From the NCBI GenBank assembly GCA_029258375.1, contig JARHZA010000001.1, forward strand, positions 973,564-1,037,563: a DNA stretch of 64,000 bases, given 5' to 3'. A program made the translations under genes and the position numbers. A model generated the notes under the pieces. That model saw only the letters and a program-made list of their open reading frames with translations. It was not told the DNA's origin and did no database searches. Below, piece by piece: positions 43,152 to 52,532 of the stretch. The DNA comes from Eubacterium sp. Its GTDB lineage: Bacteria > Bacillota > Clostridia > Oscillospirales > Acutalibacteraceae. Position 1 is the first letter of the stretch, and each line of letters opens with the position of its first letter.

Positions 43152-45380
43152 CTACGTTAAATCATAAGGGTTAAGGTCAACACTAACCAAAACATCTTTG
43201 TATTCTTTAATTTTACTTATTCTTTTAAGAATTTCATTTAATAATCTACGAATAGATTTTGAATTTTTACATTTAATTGCTAAGCGATATCTATAATTAT
43301 TGCTGATTTTGCTAATTTTAGCAGGACTCGGACCTAATACAATTAACTTTTCATTAGGAAATTCATCTTTATTTAATTCAACAAGATTATTGAAAAATTC
43401 TTTTGCGCAAAGAGCGACTTTGTTTTCATCTTCGCCTGTAAATGATGCAGAATAAATATCACAAAAAGGCGGATATGTTAGTGCTCTTCTTAGTGCAATT
43501 TCTGTATCATAAAAAGATTTATAGTCCTGAGCTGCAGCATATTCAATAGTTTCATTAAGCGGATTTATCGTTTGAATAACTGCTTTTCCAGATTCGTCAC
43601 GTCTTCCACTTCGACCTACAACTTGAGTAATCAAATCAAAACATCTCTCTTGTGAAATATAATTTTCGTCATAAAGCGAGTTATCTGCATTAACTACTCC
43701 TACAAGTGTTACATTAGGAAAATCTAATCCTTTTGCAACCATCTGAGTACCAATTAAAATATCATAATCTCCATTAGAAAAAGAATCAAACAATTTTTGG
43801 TGACTAAATTTACCAGTTGTTGTATCAGCGTCCATTCTAAGTATACGTGCATTTGGAAAAAGACAACTTAATTCATCTTCAATACGCTGAGTACCGTAGC
43901 CACTATATCTAACACCGTTAGACCCACACTCTGGGCATTTATTATCAAGTGGTTTAGAATACCCACAATAATGGCACATCAATCTGTTGTTATAACTATG
44001 ATATGTTAAACTGATACTACAATTTGGGCATGTAATAACGTGTCCACAATCATTACATGCAATAAATGTATTATATCCTCTTCTATTAATAAGAAGTATT
44101 GTTTGCTTACGGTTTATAAGATTTTCTGAAATTAGACTGTTTAATACAGAAGATATAGGTGATCTATTACCTTTTTTCATTTCATCTTTCATATCAACAG
44201 TAATAACTTCAGGTAATTTTGCATCGCCATAACGTTCAGTAATTTCACAAAGTTTATATTTTCCTTTTAGGGCTGCAGAATAACTTTCTACACTTGGAGT
44301 AGCAGAAGTCATTAAGAAAAGTGCTTTATTGAATTTACACCTAAAATTAGCAACTTCACGTGCGTGATAACGAGGTGTTCTTTCGCTTTTATAGGTGTGT
44401 TCTTGTTCTTCATCCATAATGACGAGTCCCAAATTGTGAAGTGGTGCAAAAATTGCACTTCGTGTACCTATTACAATCTTCGCTTCTCCTCTATCTGCAC
44501 GTTTATACTCATCATTGCGTTCTCCAAGTGATAAACCGCTATGAAATACTGCAACCATTTTTCCATATCTATTATGAAAAATAGACAAAGCTTGTGGTGT
44601 TAACGAGATTTCAGGAACCATTACGATTACATCTTTTCCCATATTTAAAGCTTCATCTATTAGACTTAAATAAACCTGTGTTTTACCTGAACCGGTAACA
44701 CCAAAAAGAAGGCCATTGCCACCATCATTTTTGAGCATTTCATAATAATTATCAAATGCTTTTTGTTGTAATGAAGATAATGTTATTTTTTCTCTAATTA
44801 TATTTTCTGATATGCTATCATAGGGATTACGATAAACCTCTTTATCGTATATTTCACATATTCCATATTTTACAAGATTTTGAACTACACCCTTACCAAC
44901 TGAACAAAATTCGCAAACTTCGTTTACTGAAGCTGTTCCAATATCGAAAAGAAGATTGACTACACTACTCTGTTTTGGAGTCAATTTTGGTAATTCACTT
45001 TCTGATTCAAGAATCAGTCGAACCATTTTATTTGTTTTTTCACCAATTTTATCTAATCCTCTTGGCAACATAAGTCGTAGACAATCGTAAGTAGTGCAAA
45101 AACAACGCTCTTTTAGCCACAGTGCAAGTGATATCATTTCTTCTGAAAGTACTGGTGTTGTATCAACAACTGAAAATATTTCTTTAAGTCCGTTGTTAAT
45201 TGCTTCAAAAACTTTTACAACAATACCATCTCTTAAAGTATTTGCCTTGCCAAATGGAACTTTTACTCGTGTGCCTATAGTAACTTTATCTAATAGGTTA
45301 TTAGGAATAAAATAATCATAATCTGAATCATAGTTGAAAAAAGTTTTTTCAACAGATACAGTAGCAATAATTCTATTCAT
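43152..45380 (-). CDS. priA: Primosomal protein N' (replication restart helicase PriA)
   Basis: A 742-residue PriA. An N-terminal 3'-end-binding domain is followed by the helicase with Walker A GVTGSGKTQ (about 230) and a DEEQ-type Walker B (IMDEEQEHTYK). Paired cysteine knuckles follow: CNDCGH, CPNC, CHYCG, CPECG. The helicase C-lobe has QVVGRSGR. PriA reloads the replisome at stalled forks. The DEEQ form in place of DEEH is common in Clostridia. rpoZ ends 2 bp before it. Confidence 0.95.
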   Translation of the reverse strand: MNRIIATVSVEKTFFNYDSDYDYFIPNNLLDKVTIGTRVKVPFGKANTLRDGIVVKVFEAINNGLKEIFSVVDTTPVLSEEMISLALWLKERCFCTTYDCLRLMLPRGLDKIGEKTNKMVRLILESESELPKLTPKQSSVVNLLFDIGTASVNEVCEFCSVGKGVVQNLVKYGICEIYDKEVYRNPYDSISENIIREKITLSSLQQKAFDNYYEMLKNDGGNGLLFGVTGSGKTQVYLSLIDEALNMGKDVIVMVPEISLTPQALSIFHNRYGKMVAVFHSGLSLGERNDEYKRADRGEAKIVIGTRSAIFAPLHNLGLVIMDEEQEHTYKSERTPRYHAREVANFRCKFNKALFLMTSATPSVESYSAALKGKYKLCEITERYGDAKLPEVITVDMKDEMKKGNRSPISSVLNSLISENLINRKQTILLINRRGYNTFIACNDCGHVITCPNCSISLTYHSYNNRLMCHYCGYSKPLDNKCPECGSNGVRYSGYGTQRIEDELSCLFPNARILRMDADTTTGKFSHQKLFDSFSNGDYDILIGTQMVAKGLDFPNVTLVGVVNADNSLYDENYISQERCFDLITQVVGRSGRRDESGKAVIQTINPLNETIEYAAAQDYKSFYDTEIALRRALTYPPFCDIYSASFTGEDENKVALCAKEFFNNLVELNKDEFPNEKLIVLGPSPAKISKISNNYRYRLAIKCKNSKSIRRLLNEILKRISKIKEYKDVLVSVDLNPYDLT

Positions 45381-45382
45381 AA

Positions 45383-45592
45383 TTATTTTGATTTGAGTTC
45401 TTCAGGTTCAGTAATAATATATTTTCCGTCGTTAATTTCTTCAATAGCAGTAGAAACTGTTTTCACATCAAGTAAAATATCATTCTTAACTGCTTCATCT
45501 CTAATTTCACGAGCTCTTTTTGCTGTGCCAATAACAAGACTATATCTACTATTACAATCTCTCAACATTTTTTTAATATCTGGGTTAAACAT
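45383..45592 (-). CDS. rpoZ: RNA polymerase omega subunit
   Basis: A 69-residue protein; NSRYSLVIGTAKRAREI (about 14-30) is the omega signature, and the tail ITEPEELKSK closes it. Omega helps assemble RNA polymerase around beta-prime. It follows gmk, the usual gmk-rpoZ order. Confidence 0.92.
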   Translation of the reverse strand: MFNPDIKKMLRDCNSRYSLVIGTAKRAREIRDEAVKNDILLDVKTVSTAIEEINDGKYIITEPEELKSK

Positions 45593-45624
45593 AAAATATA
45601 TCTCCTTAAAATTAATTTTCTTTT

Positions 45625-46200
45625 TTATGAATTTCTTTTGCTAAGTTCATCACTTAGTATTTTATTTATATCATCAACAGCCTTTTGAAGGTCATTGTTT
45701 ACAACAATATAGTTGTATGAAGATGATGATTTAATTTCTTCTTCAGCGATTTTGATTCTATTAAGAATCATTTCTTCACTATCAGTATTTCTTTTTAATA
45801 ATCTGTCTTTAAGACATTCTATGCTTGGTGGCATAAGAAAAATAGAAACGGCATCTGGGCATTTTTCCATAATGTGTTTAGCACCTTGAACCTCTATGAT
45901 TAAAAAACAAATTTTACCTTGGTTTACAGAATCTTCTACTCCTGAAACAGGTGTTCCATAGTAACAACCATTATATTGAGCATATTCCAATAAACCATTA
46001 TTTTTAATCATAGACTTAAATTCATCATCAGTTTTAAAATAATAATTTACACCATTAATTTCGCCGTCACGTGGATTTCTTGTAGTAGCTGAAATAGATT
46101 CGCAAACATCATCTCTAATTTTAGTAAGTTCTTTAAATACTGTATCTTTTCCACAGCCACTTGGTGCAGAAAGAACAACCATCATACCTTTTTTACTCAT
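45625..46200 (-). CDS. gmk: Guanylate kinase
   Basis: A 191-residue kinase with P-loop SAPSGCGKDT (about 11-20), SATTRNPRDGEINGVNYYF for GMP binding and the lid Arg residues. It converts GMP to GDP. The ATG at 46200 has GGAGG 6 bp upstream; the longer frame would begin at a TTG inside remA. The start overlaps remA by 8 bp. The P-loop Asp instead of Ser/Thr before Thr is within family variation. Confidence 0.95.
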   Translation of the reverse strand: MSKKGMMVVLSAPSGCGKDTVFKELTKIRDDVCESISATTRNPRDGEINGVNYYFKTDDEFKSMIKNNGLLEYAQYNGCYYGTPVSGVEDSVNQGKICFLIIEVQGAKHIMEKCPDAVSIFLMPPSIECLKDRLLKRNTDSEEMILNRIKIAEEEIKSSSSYNYIVVNNDLQKAVDDINKILSDELSKRNS

Positions 46201-46441
46201 CACTAACCTCCGCACCAAATTTTAATGCAATTTGCTTTATATCCATATATGATAAAATTACATTATCAGAATCTGTTATAATTACGCTCATCGTTTTTCT
46301 TCCATGAGTTGCATCTATTAAATTACCGTCTGTTTTTGCAAGTTGAACGATTCTTTTAACAGGTGCAGACTCTGGACTTACAATAGAAATAATTCTATCT
46401 GCATTAACAAGATTACCAAAACCAATGTTAACTAAATTCAT
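46193..46441 (-). CDS. remA: RemA family extracellular matrix regulator (DUF370)
   Basis: An 82-residue DNA-binding protein. The DUF370 signature IGFGNLVNADRIISIVSPESAP (start of the chain) and IDATHGRKTMSVIIT are clear. In Bacillus RemA activates biofilm-matrix and osmoprotection genes as a large ring. It sits between yicC and gmk, the conserved order in Firmicutes. The regulon in this organism is unknown. Confidence 0.93.
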   Translation of the reverse strand: MNLVNIGFGNLVNADRIISIVSPESAPVKRIVQLAKTDGNLIDATHGRKTMSVIITDSDNVILSYMDIKQIALKFGAEVSDE

Positions 46442-46450
46442 ACAGACTCC

Positions 46451-47329
46451 TTACTCGATATTTTGAATTTGTTCACGTATTTTTTCTATTTCTGCTTTTA
46501 TATCAACAACTTTACGTGCAATTTCTACATCATTTGCCTTTGAACCTATTGTATTTGTTTCACGGTTGATTTCTTGAACAAGAAAATCCATCTTTCTGCC
46601 AATTGCTTCTTTACTGTTTAAAAAATTATTAAGCTGTTCAATATGAGAACGTAATCTTACAGTTTCTTCTGCAACTGCAACTTTATCAGCGTAAATAGCA
46701 ACTTCTTGCAAAACTCTTCCTTCATCAAGTGAAACATCACCGAGAAGTTCACGTACTCTTTCAATGAGTTTTGAATTATATTCTTTAACAGTTTCAGGAG
46801 AACGTTTTTCAACAAAAGATACGGCGTCAAGAATATATTGACCTCTTGAATAGATATCTTCTTTCATTTTTTCGCCTTCTACTTCACGCATAGAAATAAA
46901 TTTATCTATAGCTTCGGTAGCAACTTCTTTGACATATGACCAAAGTTTTTCTTCGTCTTCTTCAGCTTTTTTAACAACTAAAACATCTGGATAATGTGAT
47001 ATTGAATTTGTTCCAAAATCTTCTTTTAAATCATATTCAGCAGAAAGTTCTTTTAACGCCTTAATATATGCTGATGCCATAGTATGATTTACAACAACTT
47101 CAGCACTTTCTGTGTTAAGTGCCTCAATTGAAACAAAGCAGTCAATTTTTCCTCTTGCTACTTTAGAATTAACGTATGATTTCATTTTATCTTCAATAAA
47201 ACCATATTGGCGAGGGATACGACAATTAAATTCAAAATATCTGTGGTTTACAGATTTAAGTTCAACAGATATAACATAACCGTCTATTTCTTTAGTGGCT
47301 CTGCCAAAGCCTGTCATAGATTTAATCAT
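46451..47329 (-). CDS. yicC: YicC/YloC endoribonuclease family protein
   Basis: A 292-residue protein opening MIKSMTGFGRA, with LKSVNHRYFE and the C-terminal FLVQEINRETNTIGSKAND, the YicC hallmarks. Family members are toroid endoribonucleases linked to stationary-phase survival and RNA decay. First gene of the long yicC-remA-gmk run, with a promoter 60 bp upstream. Confidence 0.92.
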   Translation of the reverse strand: MIKSMTGFGRATKEIDGYVISVELKSVNHRYFEFNCRIPRQYGFIEDKMKSYVNSKVARGKIDCFVSIEALNTESAEVVVNHTMASAYIKALKELSAEYDLKEDFGTNSISHYPDVLVVKKAEEDEEKLWSYVKEVATEAIDKFISMREVEGEKMKEDIYSRGQYILDAVSFVEKRSPETVKEYNSKLIERVRELLGDVSLDEGRVLQEVAIYADKVAVAEETVRLRSHIEQLNNFLNSKEAIGRKMDFLVQEINRETNTIGSKANDVEIARKVVDIKAEIEKIREQIQNIE

Positions 47330-47389
47330 TTCATAACTCCAAAAATTATTTAGAAAACTCTTTTAACTTTCAGTTTTTCTATAATCAAA

Positions 47390-47419
47390 ATTATATAACA
47401 ATCTGTGTGCAAAGGTCAA
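47390..47419 (-). promoter_or_regulatory. Promoter of the yicC-remA-gmk operon
   Basis: TTGACC (47419-47414), 18-bp spacer and a perfect TATAAT (47395-47390) on the minus strand. Confidence 0.6.
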
Positions 47420-47423
47420 TGCT

Positions 47424-47465
47424 TTGTTAACACATTGTTTACAATATTCATTGTTAATTAACAAT
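47424..47465. repeat. Cluster of TTGTTAA-type inverted repeats upstream of yicC
   Basis: A perfect 16-bp palindrome ATTGTTAATTAACAAT (47450-47465), plus TTGTTAAC (47424-47431) and TTGTTTACAA nearby. The elements lie just upstream of the -35 of the yicC promoter. They could bind a regulator. The AT-rich composition makes chance palindromes easier. Confidence 0.4.
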
Positions 47466-47471
47466 ACAACA

Positions 47472-47499
47472 AAAAAGCAGAAGAAATCTTCTGCTTTTT
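47472..47499 (-). terminator. Intrinsic terminator after the WYL regulator gene
   Basis: A 13-bp stem AAAAAGCAGAAGA / TCTTCTGCTTTTT with a very short 2-nt loop (in practice a 4- to 6-nt loop), 10 bp after the stop; T's follow on the minus strand. Confidence 0.8.
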
Positions 47500-47508
47500 C
47501 TAATTTAT

Positions 47509-48501
47509 TTAACTATTATATTGTGCCATTATCAATTCCGCTTTTTCTTTAACCATTTCAGCAAGATAAATTGGTGATTTAACTTTGATTTTATTACCAT
47601 ATTGCATAATCCAACTAACAAGTCCATCGCTTATCGCTGCATTTATTACCGTTTCGAAATGATTTATGTCTATTGCAAGTAGTGGTATTTTAGAACCAAA
47701 TCTGTCCATAATTTCTTCTCTCAAATCAAGATCACAAATAAGGGAAACTTCAGATGTTTCTCCACTAAACATATTAAACATTTTAGATGAATAGTCTGCT
47801 GTGTTAAAACCATTTTTATATTCACTTACTTCACTAACATCACGACAAGTTTCATCCAAAATCTCTATTTTGCTCATTCTATCTAATCTCAAATTCATTA
47901 AATTATCATATTTTGAATTATTGCATATTAAGTAATAATGATCTTCTTTCCAAATAAGAGCATAAGGAGAAACTAAGAATGTTTTGGTTGTATATGATTT
48001 TTGATTAAGTTTGTCAATATTACGTCGTTTATAAGTAAATTTAACTTTTTTGTTTTCATTTATTGCGTCATCAAGTGTATCGATTACATAATAAATTTCT
48101 TCGTTATCACATTTATTTTCACTTTCACAATATACTTGAGAAGTTAAATTCTTAGCTTGATAATATGAAACGAGACTTTCTAATTTTTCTACAAGAGCCT
48201 TTGTCTTATTTGGTGTAATAAATCCTGCAGAAGTTACAGCATCTATAAGTAATCTAACTTCTGGAAGTTCAAACTTTCTTGTCGCCATTACAAATCCACG
48301 TTTTGGCGAAGTAACAGTAATGATATCACAACCCATTTCTTTGAGAGCTTCTATATCTGCATAAATACTTTTACGTTCACATTTTAATCCATTGTCAGCC
48401 AACATTTTTATAAGTTCTGTTGTTGATATAGGATTATTTTCATCTGAATAGGTTTCTAAAAACTTGTAAATATATAATGTTTTTAATTTAGAAGTTTGCA
48501 T
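47509..48501 (-). CDS. WYL-domain transcriptional regulator
   Basis: A 330-residue protein. The N-terminal winged helix (about 5-65, KSIYADIEALKEMGCDI) is a DeoR-like DNA-binding unit. The central WYL-type domain has VSPYALIWKEDHYYLICN (about 182-199), and a C-terminal WCX extension ends the chain. WYL regulators bind single-stranded nucleic acid or nucleotide ligands. Target unknown. It ends next to the yicC promoter and is itself downstream of the class B PBP gene. Confidence 0.87.
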   Translation of the reverse strand: MQTSKLKTLYIYKFLETYSDENNPISTTELIKMLADNGLKCERKSIYADIEALKEMGCDIITVTSPKRGFVMATRKFELPEVRLLIDAVTSAGFITPNKTKALVEKLESLVSYYQAKNLTSQVYCESENKCDNEEIYYVIDTLDDAINENKKVKFTYKRRNIDKLNQKSYTTKTFLVSPYALIWKEDHYYLICNNSKYDNLMNLRLDRMSKIEILDETCRDVSEVSEYKNGFNTADYSSKMFNMFSGETSEVSLICDLDLREEIMDRFGSKIPLLAIDINHFETVINAAISDGLVSWIMQYGNKIKVKSPIYLAEMVKEKAELIMAQYNS

Positions 48502-48526
48502 AAATCAATCACCATAAAAAACTATA

Positions 48527-50008
48527 TCATAAATTGTCTAACTTTTCAACAATAGAACGATATATAGGGCAACAATCGCCAGCACCACTTTTTCCGTCTT
48601 CAGTCATTACAACAATTGAATACTTTGGATTATTATATGGATAAAATCCTGCAAACCATGTGTTTAATATTTCTTTTTCATTAGTATATCTACCACTTTG
48701 AGCGGTTGATGTTTTGCCAGCTGAATTGTTATTATGTTCAGCAATTTTTCCTGTACCATCTGTAACAACATATCTCATATAATCGCTAATTGTTTTAGCT
48801 GTTTTTGAGCTCATAACTTTTTTACGGGTTAAACTATTTTTTCGTATTAGATTTTTGTTTTTATCTACATTGCCATGAATAAGTTTTGGTTCAGTGTAGT
48901 ATCCACCATTTGCAAAAGCTGAAACAGCAGATGCAAATTGTAAAGGCGTAGCCGTTAAACTACCCTGTCCAAAACCAAGAAGTGAAAGCTGACCTTTTGA
49001 CTGTAAAACAGATTTTGAAGGTAAATTACCATTGCTAATTTCCCAATCATTAAAGAATATAGTTTTATCGCCAAAACCCAGCTTTTCAGCCATTTCTAAA
49101 ATTTTATCTGAACCAAGTTTTAATGAGAGATTTACAAAATAGCAGTTGCATGAATTTGCAAGAGCAGTTTTTAAATCTTCACTACCATGTGTTTTATTAT
49201 TTTGACAAGAAAATGTAGTATCACCAACTACTATACTGCCGTCACAATCATATTCTAGATTTACATTGTTTTCCAACGATGTAGCTGAAACAACTAATTT
49301 AAATACCGAACCAACGCAATATGGAGTAAAAGATCTATTTATATTATCATTTCCGGCACTATAACTTGCAAGAATCTCATTAGTATTTACATCAAGCACA
49401 ATCACCGAACCTTTTTTCATATTTTTTGCAGATTCTTCAACAATATTTTGAATTTTTTTATCTATTGTAAGACAAATACCTTCTAAACTATCGTAATTTT
49501 CTTCTAAAACAGTTCCTTTATCCCCTTCTAAAAGACGTCCCTTTGCATCAACAGTAAAATTTATTTCTTTTTTACCAATGACATCATTGTTATATGATTG
49601 AATAGTTTTTGTTAAAATATCTACTTTTTTTTCGTTTCGTTCAACTACTTCAAATATTTGAATATGTTTACAAGTTTTATAGTTGTTTATTTCTTTAACA
49701 ACTGGATATCCCTTTTGCAACTCATTTTTTATCTCTTTTATCTCTTTGAAGCTAAATAAGTTTTCGAGTTCAGACAAGCATTTTTCCGTTGGGCGTATAA
49801 CAGCAATATATTTATTATTTTTATTTGTTATTTTATCAAGATTTCTGTCATAAAGTGTTGGATATAATTTTCCAAGATTTAGCGTGTAGCTATTATAACC
49901 AATAGAGACACTATATTCTCCACTAAATATGATATAGCCTACCCTTCCCAATGTTCCAGTAAATAACAAACAAAAAACACATAAAATACAAATAATTCGT
50001 TTATACAT
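48527..50008 (-). CDS. Class B penicillin-binding protein (transpeptidase)
   Basis: A 493-residue protein with a short N-terminal membrane anchor (about 2-24) and a transpeptidase domain: SxxK in CVGSVFKLV (about 235), SxN in LANSCNCYF and KTS in AGKTSTAQSG (about 430). KTS replaces the usual KTG. It is shorter than most class B PBPs, with a reduced N-terminal dimerisation part. It cross-links peptidoglycan. The start at 50008 follows AGGGGTG; the longer frame lacks a site. The ribosome site lies in a hairpin (50015-50043). mltG lies two genes upstream. Confidence 0.85.
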   Translation of the reverse strand: MYKRIICILCVFCLLFTGTLGRVGYIIFSGEYSVSIGYNSYTLNLGKLYPTLYDRNLDKITNKNNKYIAVIRPTEKCLSELENLFSFKEIKEIKNELQKGYPVVKEINNYKTCKHIQIFEVVERNEKKVDILTKTIQSYNNDVIGKKEINFTVDAKGRLLEGDKGTVLEENYDSLEGICLTIDKKIQNIVEESAKNMKKGSVIVLDVNTNEILASYSAGNDNINRSFTPYCVGSVFKLVVSATSLENNVNLEYDCDGSIVVGDTTFSCQNNKTHGSEDLKTALANSCNCYFVNLSLKLGSDKILEMAEKLGFGDKTIFFNDWEISNGNLPSKSVLQSKGQLSLLGFGQGSLTATPLQFASAVSAFANGGYYTEPKLIHGNVDKNKNLIRKNSLTRKKVMSSKTAKTISDYMRYVVTDGTGKIAEHNNNSAGKTSTAQSGRYTNEKEILNTWFAGFYPYNNPKYSIVVMTEDGKSGAGDCCPIYRSIVEKLDNL

Positions 50009-50014
50009 AATAAT

Positions 50015-50043
50015 ACACCCCTGTGTATTATTCACAGAGGTGT
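50015..50043 (-). repeat. 11-bp hairpin that covers the ribosome site of the PBP gene
   Basis: On the minus strand ACACCTCTGTG (50043-50033) can pair with CACAGGGGTGT (50025-50015) at all 11 positions, one being U-G, around a 7-nt loop. The 3' arm contains AGGGGTG, the ribosome site for the ATG at 50008. It is not followed by a T run. Confidence 0.6.
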
Positions 50044-50049
50044 ACTTAA

Positions 50050-51273
50050 TTAATCTCTTTTTCTTCTAAAAATTGCATCAGGTGAAATTTCTTTATCACA
50101 TTTAAAGGAATAAATACCAGTTGCCTTGTTGGCAACATCTGTTCGTTCACCTGTATTTACATCTACAAGTTCAGATACCTTGATTGTATATGGAAGTTTA
50201 AATGGTTCAACTACTTCAAGTTCGTCACCCTCGAAGAATCTGTTTCTTTGATTTACTACAATTTTTCCATTTTCAAATGACTTAAACAGAGCACAAACAT
50301 CCCAATTTCGAATATATCCACCAGTATTATATACTTGACCATTTTTTATAGGACCAAAATTAAATCCAGTAGTATATTCTCTATGGCTCATTTTTTCCAT
50401 TTCATCTAAAATCCATTGAGGAACTTTGAAATCATCTGATGGGTTCTTAAGATATTCATCAATTGCAGCACGGTAAGCATAAGTGACAATTGCAGTATAA
50501 TATTCGCTTTTAGCTCGTCCCTCAATTTTAAATGAATCTACGCCAGCATTAACAAGCTCTGGAATGTGTTCAATCATACATAAATCACGAGAATTAAAAA
50601 TATATGTTCCTTCATCCTCTTGATTTATAGGAAAATATTCGCCAGGTCTTGTTTCTTCAACAAGATGATATTTCCATCTACAAGGTTGAGCACAGTCGCC
50701 TCTATTAGCATCTCTACCAACCATATAGTCAGAAAGTATACAACGACCACTAAAACTCATACACATTGCACCGTGAACAAAAACTTCAATATCCAAATTT
50801 GGATTTGTTTTATCACGAATTGTACGAATTTCATCAAGAGAAAGTTCTCTTGCGGTAACTATACGTTTAGCTCCCATTTCGTAAAAAGCATTAGCAGATT
50901 GATAGTTAACAATACCAGCTTGAGTTGAAATGTGTATTTCTGTGTCTGGAGCATATTTTTTAGCAAGGGATAAAACACCCATATCTGCAATAATAAGTGC
51001 ATCAACTCCAATTTCTGAAACATATTTCAAAAATTCAGGTAATTGTTCAATTTCATTATTACGTGGAAGTGTGTTACAAGTAAGATATATTTTTTTATTA
51101 TTTTTATGGACAAGATCAACTGCGTTTTTTAATTGGTCTGCATCAAAATTTGTTGGGTTAGTCCTCATTCCAAACATACTTCCACCAACGTAAATTGCGT
51201 CAGCTCCAAATTTTAAAGCAAGTTTTAATCTTTCCATGTCGCCACTTGGCGATAAAAGTTCAATTTTTCTCAT
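50050..51273 (-). CDS. Peptidase U32 family protein (TrhP-like tRNA hydroxylation factor)
   Basis: A 407-residue U32 protein. It opens MRKIELLSPSGDMERLKLAL, has the U32 signature EVFVHGAMCMSFSGRC (about 165-180) and the cysteine segment RGDCAQPCRWKY. Relatives such as TrhP help hydroxylate tRNA uridine-34 (ho5U) from prephenate; the older peptidase label is doubtful. The N-terminal part is a TIM barrel. It starts 1 bp after mltG. Confidence 0.87.
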   Translation of the reverse strand: MRKIELLSPSGDMERLKLALKFGADAIYVGGSMFGMRTNPTNFDADQLKNAVDLVHKNNKKIYLTCNTLPRNNEIEQLPEFLKYVSEIGVDALIIADMGVLSLAKKYAPDTEIHISTQAGIVNYQSANAFYEMGAKRIVTARELSLDEIRTIRDKTNPNLDIEVFVHGAMCMSFSGRCILSDYMVGRDANRGDCAQPCRWKYHLVEETRPGEYFPINQEDEGTYIFNSRDLCMIEHIPELVNAGVDSFKIEGRAKSEYYTAIVTYAYRAAIDEYLKNPSDDFKVPQWILDEMEKMSHREYTTGFNFGPIKNGQVYNTGGYIRNWDVCALFKSFENGKIVVNQRNRFFEGDELEVVEPFKLPYTIKVSELVDVNTGERTDVANKATGIYSFKCDKEISPDAIFRRKRD

Positions 51274-51274
51274 A

Positions 51275-52531
51275 TCAATAACTCAAATAAGGTGCATATT
51301 TTTGTATTTTGGATTTAAATTCTGAATAAGTTGCTGCAGGATAAAGTTTACCTTTTGTATCATGGAAGAAGAAATAATAATTAGTATCTGCTGGATACAG
51401 AGCAGCTTCAATAGCTTTTCTACCAGGGTTACAAATTGGACCTTTAGGAAGTCCTACAACGGTTGAATTAGAATTTGTGCTGTAATATTTCAAATAATAT
51501 TCAGAAGTGTGTGCTGAAGTGGATGAAAGTGAAGGCGCAACTTTGTTGTTAATATAATCAGAAGTTGACTGACATCCAAGAGAAGGATAGTTTGTTTTAT
51601 CCTTTAATCTGTTTTCAATTACAGAAGCAATAATTTTCATTTGCTCGTTATTACCTGCCTCAGCTTGAATAATTGAAGCGATAGTAAGAATTTCGTGCAT
51701 TGTAAATCCTAATTCTTCTGCACGTTTTCTATCTTCATTTGTAATAATCTTCTCTGTTTGTTCCAAAAAAGTTGAAATTACACTTGATGCACTTTGACCA
51801 ACATAGAAATCATAAGTATCTGGGAATAGATATCCTTCAAGTCTATAAGGTACTTGTTCATCTGATTTTAAATTTGACGCAAGTGAATATGAAAATTCCG
51901 TTGAATCAATAACTGTAAGAAGCGCAGCCCTATCACAGACTTCATTATCAACTAATCTTCTAATAATATCTGGAGTAGTTAAGCCTTCAGGAAATGTAAT
52001 TCTTACAACTTCTTCTCTCTTTGTTTCTCCTTTTAAGGTTACGAGCATATTTTCAAGCCCCATTTTGCCATTTAAATAATAAACGCCTGGTTTATATGGT
52101 GCATCAATTGGACTGCCCTTTATAACCAATGTTGTCATTTTTGCAAAAAACTTTGAGAAGTTTTTACATGTAATTAAATCATTTTCATGCAACATATCAA
52201 TTGCATCCGAAATAGAATCGATTTCTTCTGCGTAACTTATAGTTACGTTAGATTTAGATTTTGTAATTCCAAAAATATCATTTAAACATAATATAGCATA
52301 AACCGAAAGAGCAACAGAAATAATAATAACAATTATAAAAAATAGGTAAGTTGATTTAACACTTTTAGATTTATCAATAGTCTTGTTTTTATTAGATTTT
52401 GCTTTATTTTTAGTTTTATCTTCCTTAATGGTTTTAGCAAAATCTTCATTAGTAAAATAAACGTCATTATTATCTGATGTTGAATCAACTGGATTTATTC
52501 CACTTTCAAATGAACTTTTATTATCTGCCAT
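51275..52531 (-). CDS. mltG: Endolytic transglycosylase MltG
   Basis: A 418-residue YceG-like protein. A charged cytoplasmic part (about 1-60) and one membrane helix (about 63-85) lead to a LysM-like part and the catalytic domain with IASIIQAEAGN (about 282-292), where Glu is the catalytic acid. It cuts nascent glycan chains and may set their length. It ends 1 bp before the U32 gene. Confidence 0.93.
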   Translation of the reverse strand: MADNKSSFESGINPVDSTSDNNDVYFTNEDFAKTIKEDKTKNKAKSNKNKTIDKSKSVKSTYLFFIIVIIISVALSVYAILCLNDIFGITKSKSNVTISYAEEIDSISDAIDMLHENDLITCKNFSKFFAKMTTLVIKGSPIDAPYKPGVYYLNGKMGLENMLVTLKGETKREEVVRITFPEGLTTPDIIRRLVDNEVCDRAALLTVIDSTEFSYSLASNLKSDEQVPYRLEGYLFPDTYDFYVGQSASSVISTFLEQTEKIITNEDRKRAEELGFTMHEILTIASIIQAEAGNNEQMKIIASVIENRLKDKTNYPSLGCQSTSDYINNKVAPSLSSTSAHTSEYYLKYYSTNSNSTVVGLPKGPICNPGRKAIEAALYPADTNYYFFFHDTKGKLYPAATYSEFKSKIQKYAPYLSY

Positions 52532-52532
52532 A

